A stretch of 64,000 nt of DNA from assembly GCF_036588685.1 (NCBI RefSeq), contig NC_086380.1, positions 53,407,144 through 53,471,143 on the forward strand, written 5' to 3'. Below the pieces are notes generated by a model. The model was given only the letters and a program-made list of their open reading frames with translations. It was not told the DNA's origin and made no database searches. Of the stretch, positions 1 to 11,345 are shown piece after piece (position 1 is the first letter of the stretch; each line of letters opens with the position of its first letter). Position numbers and translations under genes: made by a program. This DNA is from Mytilus trossulus (Eukaryota; Mollusca; Bivalvia; Mytilida; Mytilidae).

Positions 1-1019
1 CAATTCGAAAAACGAATCCGGAATAATACGATGTGTTGATTTATATCAATAATGTAAATCAAAACATTAAGGTTATTCCTGAATAATTTTTCGAATTATT
101 TTATTATTAAAGGCGTTAAGAACCTTTGGTGACCCCCATAGTTTAAATTATATAATAAGTAAGAAGTCAGCAATGGTCGTTACAGACAAATGTTCGCCTT
201 ATCTGTCCCAGTCAATGGGATAATTTAGGTCGTCAATCAATGGCCAGGACCACACTGTTTTGAATATGATTCTATATTGGAACACTTCAAAAATGCTTCA
301 AAATACTATAAGCCTGTATTATTGTTACTAGTATTTATTTTAGGTTCAATGCTCCCCTTCTTAAAAACGTAAAATAATGGTATATTTAATTTGAATAATT
401 GTTTTAAAACAAAATATCGATTAAGGTTAGTCAAACCCAAATTCATCAAAAATGAGTATCATTCGCCGGTTTTATTTTCTTTTAGCGGATTTGATCTGAA
501 TTTTAATTCATTCAATACATTAGAGTAAAATTTACTTTCAATATGTATATTTGAATTCTAAATAACACTTGGAAAATAATTTTGAACAACGAATTTGTCC
601 CAATTATGCATTATCAACAAATAAACTTGATCGTTTAAATCTAACCTGGATTATACAACATGTAATTATTGAATATGCATACGTATATGTCAGTCGTTAA
701 GCTACATATTTCGAAATAGTCCGGCAATTACTAGAAGACAGAAGAAAGTTCAGAAAACTCAATGTGGTGTATTCTTTACATAAAGAGACTGCCCTTAATC
801 ATGTTAATTATTTCTGTGACTTAATGCTCCCAATTATTGGTCAAATCTAAATTATGATTTACGAATTATTTAAAACAAATATGTAGCAGTTACCCGCGTC
901 ATGATAGACAAAATATAACCCAAACACCTCCCCCCATCTTTTTAAATTGAATGGGATTTTAAACCCCGACATATTGAAATATAAAAACAGCCACTCTTCG
1001 TCTGTAGTTGTGGTGTTAG
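1..1019. other. AT-rich stretch, no gene recognised
   Basis: No open frame of note, splice-bounded domain or structured repeat was recognised. Poly-T and poly-A runs are scattered. It could be intergenic or intronic. Confidence 0.5.
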
Positions 1020-1190
1020 AAAACTTTATATTATTCCTTGTTATTTCGGGTCCTTTTATAGCTTACTATGAGGTATTGCTCATTGTTGACGGCCGTACGG
1101 TGACCTATAGTTGGTAATTTCTGTGTCATTTTGGTATCTTGTGGAGAGTTGTCTCTTTGGTTATCATACCAAATCTGTTTTTTTTATATC
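1020..1190 (+). repeat. Dispersed repeat family 1, partial copy
   Basis: This is one of more than a dozen copies in the window of a short repeat. Its plus form carries a CCTTTTATAGC box, then a GGCCGTACGGTGACCTATAG box, then a GGAGAGTTGTCTC box, and ends near CATACCACATCTTC plus a T tract. This copy has CATACCAAATCTG and a T run, and the 14-kb inverted-repeat region begins three bases after it. The family is abundant in mussel sequence as far as I recall. Its class (SINE or MITE) cannot be settled here. Confidence 0.75.
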
Positions 1191-1192
1191 TA

Positions 1193-1620
1193 CAGATGGG
1201 TGCACTCCTAACCTGTACAGCAAGTTAACTTGATAACCAGTCATTTGGACTGGTCAAAGTTAACCTGTGACCGAATATAGGACTGCTCTGACCAGTCCTA
1301 GGACCAAAATCTAGTTAACTTGAAAAGCGGACTTGGTCCTAGGACTGTTTTTATGTCTGCCAAAAAGTTAAATTAACTTGGAAATAGGTCCGCTATTGAT
1401 AAAAGTTAACTTCGAACCAGTCCTGTCATAAGTTAACATAAGTTAACTTCGGAACCAGTCCTGTCATAAAGTTAACATAATTTAACTTGGAAACCGGTCT
1501 TGCCACAAAGTTAACTTCTGCTTGGACAAATCCGATCAAAACCAGACCTGTTCCCAAGTTGACTTTTGACTGGTCTGCTCAACACTAAGTTAACTTGTAA
1601 CCAGGACCGCTCTTCGTTGA
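1193..1620. repeat. Left subterminal repeat cluster (AAGTTAACTT / ACCAGTCCTG)
   Basis: About ten imperfect iterations of the palindrome AAGTTAACTT alternate with ACCAGTCCTG-like boxes. The stretch at roughly 1400-1490 repeats a unit of about 35-40 bases two to three times. The matching right end (14880-15279) uses the same vocabulary in inverted orientation, though the two arms are not collinear throughout. Confidence 0.75.
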
Positions 1621-2539
1621 TTTAAAAAAAAATAATATCTTTGTTTCGTAGTATAAACATCGAAAATAAAGTAATTTGAAAATTAATACTTCCGTTTCAT
1701 AAACAGGATTAAATACAAATATTTGAAAATAAGTACGCGCAGAACGTAACACAAATGTATCTGTGATCTGACAATCTATCTATTATAAAAACGATCTCGG
1801 TTACAATGATAACAGGCACTGAATATATATATATATTCCGAAATCAAATTCAATCATATTATGTATATTTTTGAAAAGAAGTATATTTGATGTTAGGTGT
1901 ATACGTCCTTGTTAGTTATACATCCTTGAACTATGCAGCCACAATCAGCAATAGTTTAATTCATTTAAATAATGACTACAAATTTTAGTTCGCCTAAATT
2001 AAGGTGGCTCGGGACTATTCGACTGCGCATAATTTCACGCATGAATTACAAAAGTATTTGTCGTAATTTTTTTTAAATATTTTGATTGATTAGAAATATT
2101 AAATCATTGTAGTTATGTGACTAATAGAATATTTTCGTTATTATCGGTATTTTTTAAAGGGTCAAAATGACATTTCACCCATTTTTACCATTTTCCCGCC
2201 AAAATTTGGGTTGTAAGGCAAAATATTTTTTTTCCCTTATCGGTGACCTATGTTTTTTATTGGCTCATTCTTTGAAGCTGTATTCCAGCTTTTCATATTA
2301 CAGATTTGGAACAATTGTCATAGAACGTTTTTTTTATATTCCGAAAAAAATATGTCAACACCTCTATTTCCCCTATCATTTCATTGAAAAATGGTCCCTT
2401 TACATACCTGTTTAAAAGTAAAATTTTGAGCTTAAATGGTCCGTGACCCCCTATTTTTTTTCGACCAATTTGATTCATTTTCTTTAAAGAATAAAATAAC
2501 CAAAAATACAGCACTTCTGATAGAAACTTTGAATACGCC
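1621..2539. other. No gene recognised
   Basis: AT-rich sequence with a short TA microsatellite near 1825-1838. A TTAAGGTGGCTC box near 2000 resembles the end of the inverted-repeat element at 51086-51609, but no partner end was found nearby. Nothing coding is supported. Confidence 0.45.
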
Positions 2540-5185
2540 CGATTTGTAAATCTAAATACCCGCATAGTAAATCAGCCATATTTTTTTATGTCAGGATTCA
2601 ATGTCTAATACAATCATGACAATGGACAGCAACATTTTTCAATATAATAACAAAAAATTTTGGTTCGCATAACTTTAGTATACCAGCATGTCCTCATTTT
2701 ATTCAAAATATTGATACCTAACAAAATTTCAGGAGTTTTGATACCTCCAGCTGACTTGTACAACAAAACTATTTGACCGCATTACCAAAACTGACTATAT
2801 GTGAACTTCAAATTGTAAATCTAATTCTATATACCAGCATAGTAAATCAGCCTTATTTTTAATGTCAGGATTCAATGTATAATACAATCATGACAATGGA
2901 CAGCAATATTGCAATATAATAACAACAAATTTTTGTTCGCCTAAATTAAGGGTGCCAGCATGTCCTCTTTTTACTTAAAATACTGATACGTAACAAAATT
3001 TCAGTAGTTTTGATGCCTCCAGTTGACTTGTACAACAAAATTATTTGACTGCATCCACCAAAACTGACCATATGCACTTTAATTTGTCATGATTGTATTA
3101 ATCATGACAATGGACAGCACTATTGCAATATAATAACTACAAATTTTTGTTCGCATAAATTTAGGATACCAGCATGTCCTCATTTTATTCAAAATATTGA
3201 TCCGTAACAAAATTTCAGTAGTTTTGATACCTCCAGCTGATTTGTACAACAAAATTATTTGACCGCATCCACCAAAACTGACCATATGTGCACTTTAATT
3301 TGAAAATCTATATACCTGGACAGTAAATCAGTCATTTTTTTTTGTCAGGATATAATGTATAATACAATCATGACAATGGAGAGCAATATTGCAATATAAT
3401 AACAAAAAATGTTTGTTCGCATAAATTTAGGATACCAGCATGTCCTCATTTTATTCAAAATATTGATACGTAACAAAATTTCAGTAGTTTTGATACCTCC
3501 AGCTGACTTGTACAACAAAATTATTTGACCGCATTACCAAAACTGACCATATGTGCACTTTAATTTGTAAATCTAAATACCCGCATAGTAAATCAGCCAT
3601 ATTTTTTATGTCAGGATTCCATGTATAATACAATCATGATAATGGACAGCAATATTGCAATATAATAACAAAAAATTTTAGTTCGCATAAATTTAGGATA
3701 CCAGCATGTCCTCATTTTATTCAAAATATTGATACCTAACAAAATTTCAAGAGTTTTGATACCTCCAGCTGACTTGTACAACAAAACTATTTGACCGCAT
3801 TACCAAAACTGACCATATGTGAACTTTAAATTGTAAATCTATATACCAGCATAGTAAATCAGCCTTATTTTTAATGTCAGGATTCAATGTATAATACAAT
3901 CATGACAATGAACAGCAATATTGCAATATAATAACAACAAATTTTGTTCGCATAAATTTAGGATACCAGCATGTCCTCATTTTATTCCAAATATTGATAC
4001 GTAATAAAATTTCAGTAGTTTTGATACCTCCAGCTGACTTGTACAACAAAATTATTCAACCGCATCCACCAAAACTGACCATATGTGCACTTTAATTTGA
4101 AAATCTATATACCCGGAAAGTAAATCAGTCCTTTTTGTTTATGTCAGGATTTAATGTATAATACAATCATGACAATGGACAGCAATATTGCAATATAATA
4201 AATACAAATTTGGTTCGCATAAATTTAGGATACCAGCATGTCCTCATTTTATTCAAAATATTGATACCTAACAAAATTTCAAGAGTTTTGATACCTCCAG
4301 CTGACTTGTACAACAAAACTATTTGACCGCATTACCAAAACTGACCATATGTGAACTTTAAATTGTAAATCTATATACCAGCATAGTAAATCAGCCTTAT
4401 TTTTAATGTCAGGATTCAATGTATAATACAATCATGACAATGAACAGCAATATTGCAATATAATAACAACAAATTTTGTTCGCATAAATTTAGGATACCA
4501 GCATGTCCTCATTTTATTCCAAATATTGATACGTAATAAAATTTCAGTAGTTTTGATACCTCCAGCTGACTTGTACAACAAAATTATTCAACCGCATCCA
4601 CCAAAACTGACCATATGTGCACTTTAATTTGAAAATCTATATACCCGGAAAGTAAATCAGTCCTTTTTGTTTATGTCAGGATTTAATGTATAATACAATC
4701 ATGACAATGGACAGCAATATTGCAATATAATAAATACAAATTTGGTTCGCATAAATTTAGGATACCAGCATGTTCTCATTTCATTCAAAATATTGATACG
4801 TAACAAAATTTCATTAGTTTTGATACCTCCAGCTGATTTGTACAACAAAATTATTTGACCGCATTACCAAAACTGACAATATGTGCACTTTAATTTGTAA
4901 ATCTATATACACCATGACGTACCCGCATAGTATTAATCAGCCATATTTTTTATGTCAGGAATCAATTTATAATATAATCATGACAATGGACAGCAATATT
5001 GCAATTTAATAAAAACAAATTTTTGTTCGCATAAATTTAGGATACCAGCGTGTCCGTGTCCTCCTTTTATTCAAAATATTGATACGTAACAAAATTTCAG
5101 TAGTTTTAATACCTCATGCTGACTTGGAAAACAAAACTTTTTGACCAAAACTGATTATATGTGCACTTTTATTTGGAAATTGTAC
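2540..5185. repeat. Tandem array, about 267-bp monomer, about ten units
   Basis: The box TACCAGCATGTCCTC recurs near 2681, 2951, 3170, 3433, 3700, 3963, 4230, 4497 and 4768, with a degenerate copy near 5042. Spacing is about 267 bases, except one unit shortened to about 219. Each unit also carries AATACAATCATGACAATG and CCTCCAGCTGACTTGTAC boxes. A two-unit higher-order repeat is visible: the segment from 3731 is repeated from 4263, a 532-base offset, almost without change. Short open frames on the minus strand follow the repeat and are not genes. Confidence 0.9.
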
Positions 5186-5914
5186 CGAGCGCCTTAATGT
5201 TTTCTCCTGGCGCTCCTGTTCACATTTTAGTAGGACCGTAAATGTACACGTAATCAATAATATTGGAAAACTATTAATGCAAAAAATATTCTGAATAAAT
5301 TGAGAATGTCAGAATTTCATCTCTTTATTCATATAACAGTCAAATCATATATAGAAGTTCATGATGGTGTATGTGTAAAACAAAACTATTATGCCACAAC
5401 ATCAAAGTACCAACACTGACATGTCTGAATTCATTTGTACTATTTACAATGATTTAATTAAAAAAAGTATACGAGGTTCTCTTCTTGGAATCTATTATGT
5501 CGGTTGATTGATTTTGTTTATAGTTAAACGTCAAGGTGCAACTATTTCATTAAAGTGCGCATTGAGTATTATTTTAGGACGTCCCATATAAATATCGGCA
5601 ATGACAAATCTCTCGATAAATCCAGGGGAATATAAGTAAGGAGGAGGGAAACCAATGTTAATATGCTGGGAAGATCTTATTCGAACCTGTTGGGACTTTA
5701 CCATATCAAATGAGTAAATATCAGAGATAATCGAAAAATAAATCGTATCGTGTCATTGGTTTAAAAACGTTTACGTCAAAATGACAATAACTTAGAACAT
5801 GAATATTGATATATTTGAACTCTATTATTCTAAAATTGAAAGGTCAATACACAGTTTGATAACAAACTAACGCGTATTAATTACATCCATGGGCTTGTTC
5901 GACTCATGCTATTT
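5186..5914. other. No gene recognised
   Basis: The tandem array decays at the left edge. The rest is AT-rich, without a recognised repeat or coding signal. Confidence 0.45.
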
Positions 5915-6169
5915 ATGAGGGGGAGAACAGGGGTAAGGGAGACAGGGAGAAAGGGGGTAGGAAAAAGGAGAAAGGGTGGGAGAAAGGAGAAAGAAGAAAA
6001 AGTTGGAGAAAAAAATAAAATATGAAAAAATAAAATATCTCTCTTTTTTCCGGTAAATTAAAAAAAATAAAATAAGGAGAAGAGGGGTAGGAGAAAGAAA
6101 AAGAGGGGTAGGAGAAAGGAGAAAAGGGGTGGGAGGATGGAGAAGGGTACCCCCTGTCCTCCCCCTCAT
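5915..6169. mobile_element. Short element with 19-bp TIRs and a polypurine body
   Basis: The ends read ATGAGGGGGAGAACAGGGG and, as reverse complement, ATGAGGGGGAGGACAGGGG: 18 of 19 identical. Between them one strand is almost only A and G, in GGAGAAAG-type repeats, except for a pyrimidine patch near 6039-6050. The size fits a MITE. A clear target-site duplication was not found. The long open frame on the minus strand is a by-product of the homopurine strand. Confidence 0.6.
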
Positions 6170-7184
6170 TTATATATGATTAGTAAAATGGCAACCTTCA
6201 CTATGATGATTTATTTGTTTCTGTTGTGCACACATTTTTGAAGATTATTAACAAATCTCAATAACGCTTCGAATCTAGATAGTGACAGTTAATTTGCATT
6301 CTATCTGCAATGCTCCTTTACACCTGGGAACAGTATATCTAACAAGATATAGTTAATATATATGTTCCTGTTTACACGTGCACATGTCACCAGGCCGTTG
6401 TATTATGATTCTTAACTTTGTTACTCTTGAGTCAGTGATGATTATTTAATTTGTGTCATTTTCATCTTTTATAGAGTTTTCTTGTTCTAAAACATGAATG
6501 CATAATTAAGCTATTTAATTATAACACTGAAAAAGCGGCTTGTCAGTAGTAATTGTACTTATGACAGTTCCCTAGACAAGTAGTATATTTTATTCCAGTT
6601 TTCTGATTTTTCTTTACTTTTTTTACCCAGTGTCTCGCCTACTTCTGTTGTAAAAGAGTGTAAGCACAAAATGTAGTAGAAAGTAAAATCACAAAAAATC
6701 TGAACTTAGAAGCCGCGGAAAATCAATTCGGAAAGTCCATATGGCAAAATCAAATAACAAAACACATCTAAAAATGAATGGACAAGAACTGTCAAATTCC
6801 TGACTTGGTACAGGAATTTTCAAATGTATAGTAGGCTCAACAAAAAATAAGGAAAAAAGATTTAAAAAAAATCGCAGTCTTTTATAGATACTGTATATAT
6901 ATTTTGATTTTGTCTATGTGTGGTCAAAATCCATATGTGATTATGAATTAATGGATTTGTATAGTTACAATACAAATCCTTGATGAATCTGATAAAAGCA
7001 AACTTTTAAGGCACCCTGTGTCATGTGAAAAAAATCCATTTAAAAGTAATTAATATACGGAAAACAGAAAATAAATTATCATAAAATATCCTTCTAGATA
7101 CTAGCATTTGGTCATAATCTAGAGTCTATCCAAGTTATGTACGAATCCAGGATAGTAAGTTAAGTGTTATTAAAAAAACTAAAA
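6170..7184. other. No gene recognised
   Basis: AT-rich DNA with no recognised coding exon, repeat family or RNA gene. Confidence 0.45.
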
Positions 7185-7680
7185 AAACAAGAATGTGTCC
7201 CAGTACACGGATGCCCCACTCGCACAATCATTTAATATGTCCAATGGATTGTGAAATTTGGAGTTAAAACTATAAGTTGGCATTAATATTAAAAAGATCA
7301 TATCATAAACTAAGTTTCAAATTGATAGGCCTTCAACTTCATAAAAAAACTACCTTGACCAAACACTTTGACCTGAAGCGGGACAGACTAGTCTACTATA
7401 GTATGTAGGGCATAAAAGATCATAAAAATCCAGAGTTAATGAAATGATAGCTGCCATTTAATCATAAGTAAAATAAGGAATACGTACCTTTTTTTCAAAA
7501 TTTAATTCTGGATGTTTACTTTCTTTACATCATACACAAGCTTCCTTCAAAGTTTGGTAGAAATCGAAAACAGTTTCAGAAAGTTATTAAAATTCCACAA
7601 ACTTTAACCAAAGAGTGAACATTTGTGGACATAGCACCGCCGACGAAGAAATGTAGGATCGCCTTCTCGCCTTTGATACA
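7185..7680 (+). repeat. Dispersed repeat (GATGCCCCACTCGCAC family)
   Basis: It begins near CAAGAATGTGTCCCAGTACAC and includes a GATGCCCCACTCGCACAATC box, a CTACCTTGACCAAACACTTT box, and a CTGAAGCGGGACAGAC box followed by a GGGCATAAAA box. I recognise this layout as a common molluscan dispersed repeat. The match comes from memory and was not searched. No open frame spans it. Confidence 0.55.
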
Positions 7681-7709
7681 AAAGGTAGGCTTAACAAACA
7701 CAAAGTCAA

Positions 7710-8200
7710 GTGGCATGGTTGTCAATGAGACAACTCTCCACAAGATACCAATATGAAAAAGAAATTAACAACTATATACAGGTCATGCAACGACGTCTGA
7801 TGGCCCCAAAAGCTAACTATTAAAAGGAGAAAACTAATGTTGTAAATATACAGAGGCGGATTTAGGGGGGCCAGGGACCCGTCCCCCTTTTTCTGGGGAA
7901 AAAAATTTGCTGGTTGCTTAAATAGGGAATCACTGAAGTGTGACTGTAGCGGACCCCTCTTAGGTCAGTTAGTGGGCCCCCACTTATGAAAAATCTTGGA
8001 TCCGCCACTGATATGTACAAAATAATGAACGAAAAACAAGTATGAAATATAGAAACTAACGAAAACCACAGAATTGCAGGCTCCTGATTTGGGGAAAACA
8101 CATACAGAATAAGGGGTTTAAACATGGTATTGGGCGCCTACCTTCCACTTAGATGGGCTATGGTAGAATATTCCAATATAAGAACAAACCATTAGACTCA
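7710..8200 (-). repeat. Degenerate family 1 copy and GGCGGATTTAGG-type repeat
   Basis: 7726-7760 matches the minus form of family 1 (TCAATGAGACAACTCTCCAC). 7850-8010 carries a CAGAGGCGGATTTAGG start and a GATCCGCCACTG end, a TIR-like pair that appears elsewhere in the window as single ends (13225, 16430, 17400). 8060-8170 returns to the family 1 3' part (CAGGCTCCTGATTTGGG). Confidence 0.5.
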
Positions 8201-8301
8201 AATCATCAGATGGTTACAAATAGAAATACATCTAACAATAACTGACTGTACCATCTATCCTCCTTGTATTTTAATATATGATAAACAAGATAGCATTTCC
8301 C

Positions 8302-8465
8302 TTTGACACCAAGCTGTGATATATTCCAGACGAGGATCAAGTCATTTTGAAAAGGAATTCCGACCCTAGGAAAACACCCTTTGACACCAAGCTGTGATAT
8401 ATTCCAGGCGAGGATCCAGTCATTTTGAAAAGAAATTCCGACCCTAGGAAAATACCCTGGATCTG
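8302..8465. repeat. 78-bp tandem duplication
   Basis: The box GACACCAAGCTGTGATATAT and the following bases through CCGACCCTAGGAAAA occur twice, near 8307-8371 and 8384-8452, about 77-78 bases apart, with a few substitutions (GACGAGGATCAAG against GCGAGGATCCAG). Confidence 0.85.
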
Positions 8466-8469
8466 CCAA

Positions 8470-9570
8470 TTATTTCACTGGGTTCATTGTGTCTTTTTTT
8501 TTATTTGAGGAAATAGTCAGTCAAATAATTTGTAGGTTTCTTAGCATGGATTTAATTGTGTTATCTCAGCAGGCAGATGCATGTTAGGAGCACTATCAAC
8601 ATTGTTTGTTAATCTGTATTCCCCACTTTGCTTTATATCCTGTCATTCTTTCATATTTTTGTGTTCCATGCAATAATTACAGAATACAAACCAGCTAACT
8701 ACTCAGTGTCCCTCAGTGATATTGTTTGCCTTAAATTAATGGAGAATAAAGGCTTTTCCCCCTGTAGAAGAATCGTAATTTAAAAAAAAAATGGCTTAAA
8801 ATTATTCCCAAAAAGACAACTTTTTCCTAAACAGTGCAGTATCAGAAGAAGTTGCATGAATACAAACTGAAAAACACTAATTTAAAAAATGTTCATGCTT
8901 AAAATAACTATATGTGAACACTTTAGGGTCATCACTGACAAAATGGGGTCTTATTTTAAAGCAGGGTTTGACTCTTTAAAATGGGTCTGTAAATTGAAGT
9001 TTCAGTCAAATTCAGTTTATTTTAAATTTCCCAATTTGATGAAAAAGATGCATATTTTCCCAATAAAAAAGGGTAGAGGTTGATTTGAAAAAAGCCAACA
9101 ATATCACTGCTACTTTTTTAATGGAATATATTTTTTCCTGTTGAGGCATAGCATATTGTGAGCAAGTACACTTTCAAGGTAACCGTTGTGAAGCACATCT
9201 TCAATGATAAACATGAGGTTCTCTAGGGTAATAAGCGATGTCTTGCAGATAATAATGAGAAAATTCCAATAGTAAGAAACCTGGACGGCTTCATATAGGA
9301 AGTTTTAAAAGCAGAGAAATTTGTGCACCTTATATACAAATACACAAAATTAAGGATAACAAATTCAATAAGGTAGCAGTAATTTAGTTCCATTATTGCT
9401 ATCATTTCGATGAACTTTTTCAAATATGAAGTCACAAATAATACTTTATGTAGGGTATGCATTTTGTAATGTTGCAAAGCACAAAACAAATTTTCAAGTG
9501 TTGGACAGCCTGAATATTCCTGTAACATTTGATTCCATTCCATATGTTCTTGAAAACTGTAACCATGTAT
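8470..9570. other. No gene recognised
   Basis: AT-rich, with scattered T and A runs. Open frames on both strands are short and of simple composition. No domain was recognised. Confidence 0.45.
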
Positions 9571-9576
9571 ATTAAA

Positions 9577-9741
9577 CCTACACAGCTACTTTTGCATAGG
9601 TACTATATTTGTACAAAAAACTGTAGTACTAATTTTAATTTTCAGTACAATTGTGTTACTTTAAAATTATTGTAATATTTAGGTAGATGTATCTGTATTT
9701 TACAGTACTTGATTTGTACCTATGCAAAAGTAGCAGTGTAG
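9577..9741. mobile_element. MITE-like inverted repeat, about 165 bp
   Basis: The left end has CTACACAGCTACTTTTGCAT and the right end, reverse complemented, has CTACACTGCTACTTTTGCAT. Both continue into AGGTAC. Flanking ATTAAA on both sides (about 9571-9576 and 9742-9747) could be the target-site duplication. There is no coding capacity. Confidence 0.7.
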
Positions 9742-9898
9742 ATTAAAATTAACCTAAAGTCAATATGTAGGACTCAAATCTATGGTGGGTTCCAAATCTA
9801 TGGCAGATTCCTAATCTATGGTAAATGTGACGTCATGCCATCCCAAATCTATGGCAAGTTTTGTAATTTCCTAATCTATGGCGGATTTATGTTGTTTC

Positions 9899-9986
9899 CC
9901 AATCTAATTGACATGTTGATCTCTGATTACGTTATACTGCATATGCAGTATAACGTAATCAGAGATCAACATTTCAATTAGATTGG
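9899..9986. mobile_element. Near-perfect 88-bp palindrome flanked by 8-bp direct repeats
   Basis: Two 44-base arms meet at TGCATATGCA and differ at one position. The direct repeat TTGTTTCC lies on both sides (9892-9899 and 9987-9994), consistent with an 8-bp target-site duplication around an insertion of about 87 bases. An 8-bp duplication is typical of hAT-type transposition, so this may be a minimal palindromic MITE. Confidence 0.75.
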
Positions 9987-10509
9987 TTGTTTCCAAATAT
10001 ATGGCAAGTTTTGTGCAAAAGGAAAACAATGTAGTACATTGTTTACCAATGACTTGTCATAAGCAAGTGGAAAAAATACGACAACAGGAGCATGTCTATA
10101 AATATTTGTGAAATAAACATTCCATAATGGTCAACCAAAATAACATCATAAATGATAAAAGCATATGCCTTAATACAGACTTCAAGATTAAAATGATGTG
10201 CTCTGTAAAAAATAAACATCCTTTAATCTGTTCATGGTACCAGCTGTTTAACGAATTCATTAAACAAACTAATAAAACAAAGACAGAATAATAACAAACC
10301 AGGAGGCCGCTAATTATAAAAAATAAAATTAAAAAAGTAACGGCCAAGAAAATTAAACAGTTTGAATTTTCAAATAATATTTATTTCAGCGATATCGTTA
10401 ATACATCTTTTTTTTTATTTGCTGACAATTTAAATCAAATTTGTATCTGGTAATTTTATATATCATAGTAACTTTGCCAGCCGTATACAGTAAACTACTA
10501 CAAACTAGA

Positions 10510-10690
10510 TATAGGAAGATGTGGTATGAGTGCCAATGAGACAACTGTCCCGATCAAAGTTACAATTTATAAGTAAACCAGTATAGGTCAAGGTACGGCC
10601 TTCAACACGGAGCCTTTGCTCACATTGAACAGCAAACTCTAAAGGGCTCTAAAAATCCTTTTTTTTCTAAAATGTGCGTTACTTAAAATA
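10510..10690 (-). repeat. Family 1 copy inside the 1.28-kb element
   Basis: It starts GAAGATGTGGTATGAGTGCC, followed by GAGACAACTG and GTACGGCCTTCAACACGGAG boxes, the minus form of family 1. Because it lies inside the TIR element it must be a nested insertion or internal cargo. Confidence 0.65.
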
Positions 10691-11044
10691 GCAGTGCCAT
10701 AATTCATCGCCGGACTCGGCCAGTACAGCGCATTTGGTCCATCTTCGGGATTATATGTCACATCTTCCTTTAAACCACCCGCAAATTGTTGCCAGGGAAA
10801 TATCTTTATCTTGAATGGTGTTCAAATCTATGGGTTTCGCCATCGTTATCTGTGGCGAAAATGTAATATGGCAGTATATTCAATTGTGACGTTATACGGT
10901 ACCCTTTCCACAAGATCTGCCATAGATTTGGAGTAAACAAAAATCTGCCATAGATTTGAGTTGTTTGGCGTTTGTAACGTCACATTTGCCATAGATTAGG
11001 AATCTGCCACAGATTTGGAACCCGCCATAGATTTGAGTCCTACA

Positions 11045-11345
11045 TAGATGTTGACTTTCATTGCCTTTGATGGTTTTTTTATTTCAATGTTGAGCGAAAA
11101 TAGTTCCTTTTGTGAATATGAGTTGACTGTAATTGGCTTTTATGTTTAGTTTCAGTGAGTTTGCTGCCAGGTTTAAGAGTAATCATTAATAGTTCATTAT
11201 CTTGTTTGAATTATTTTACACTATAATCTTTGTGTCTTTCATATATATTGCTACACAATGTCAAACATAACTGTGACCTGTATTTTCTAACATTTACTTT
11301 GGTCTCTGGTGGAAATTTGTCTCATTGACAATCATACCACATCTC
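11045..11345 (+). repeat. Degenerate family 1 copy
   Basis: The 3' portion (CATTGACAATCATACCACAT, then a T-rich tail) is clear at 11315-11345. The 5' portion is weak. It begins directly where the 1.28-kb element ends. Confidence 0.5.

Larger units (their letters stand above)
9766..11044. mobile_element. 1.28-kb TIR element with repeated AAATCTATGG subterminal motif
   Basis: Both ends begin TGTAGGACTCAAATCTATGG when read inward. Inverted identity extends about 67 bases, to a GTGACGT box, with three mismatches. TA flanks both termini (9764-9765 and 11045-11046). The motif AAATCTATGG or TAATCTATGG recurs about every 20 bases at both ends, like subterminal binding sites. No transposase was found inside. 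The interior holds a nested 87-bp palindrome and a family 1 copy. It is likely a non-autonomous element with a TA duplication. Confidence 0.8.

Noticed and set aside
2540-5185. CRISPR-like or satellite-coded array
   Set aside because: Units are contiguous, without unique spacers, and no cas-like gene exists. It is a eukaryotic tandem repeat.
5909-6169. Minus-strand frame rich in Pro, Leu and Phe resembling a signal or membrane protein
   Set aside because: Pure by-product of the homopurine/homopyrimidine tract.
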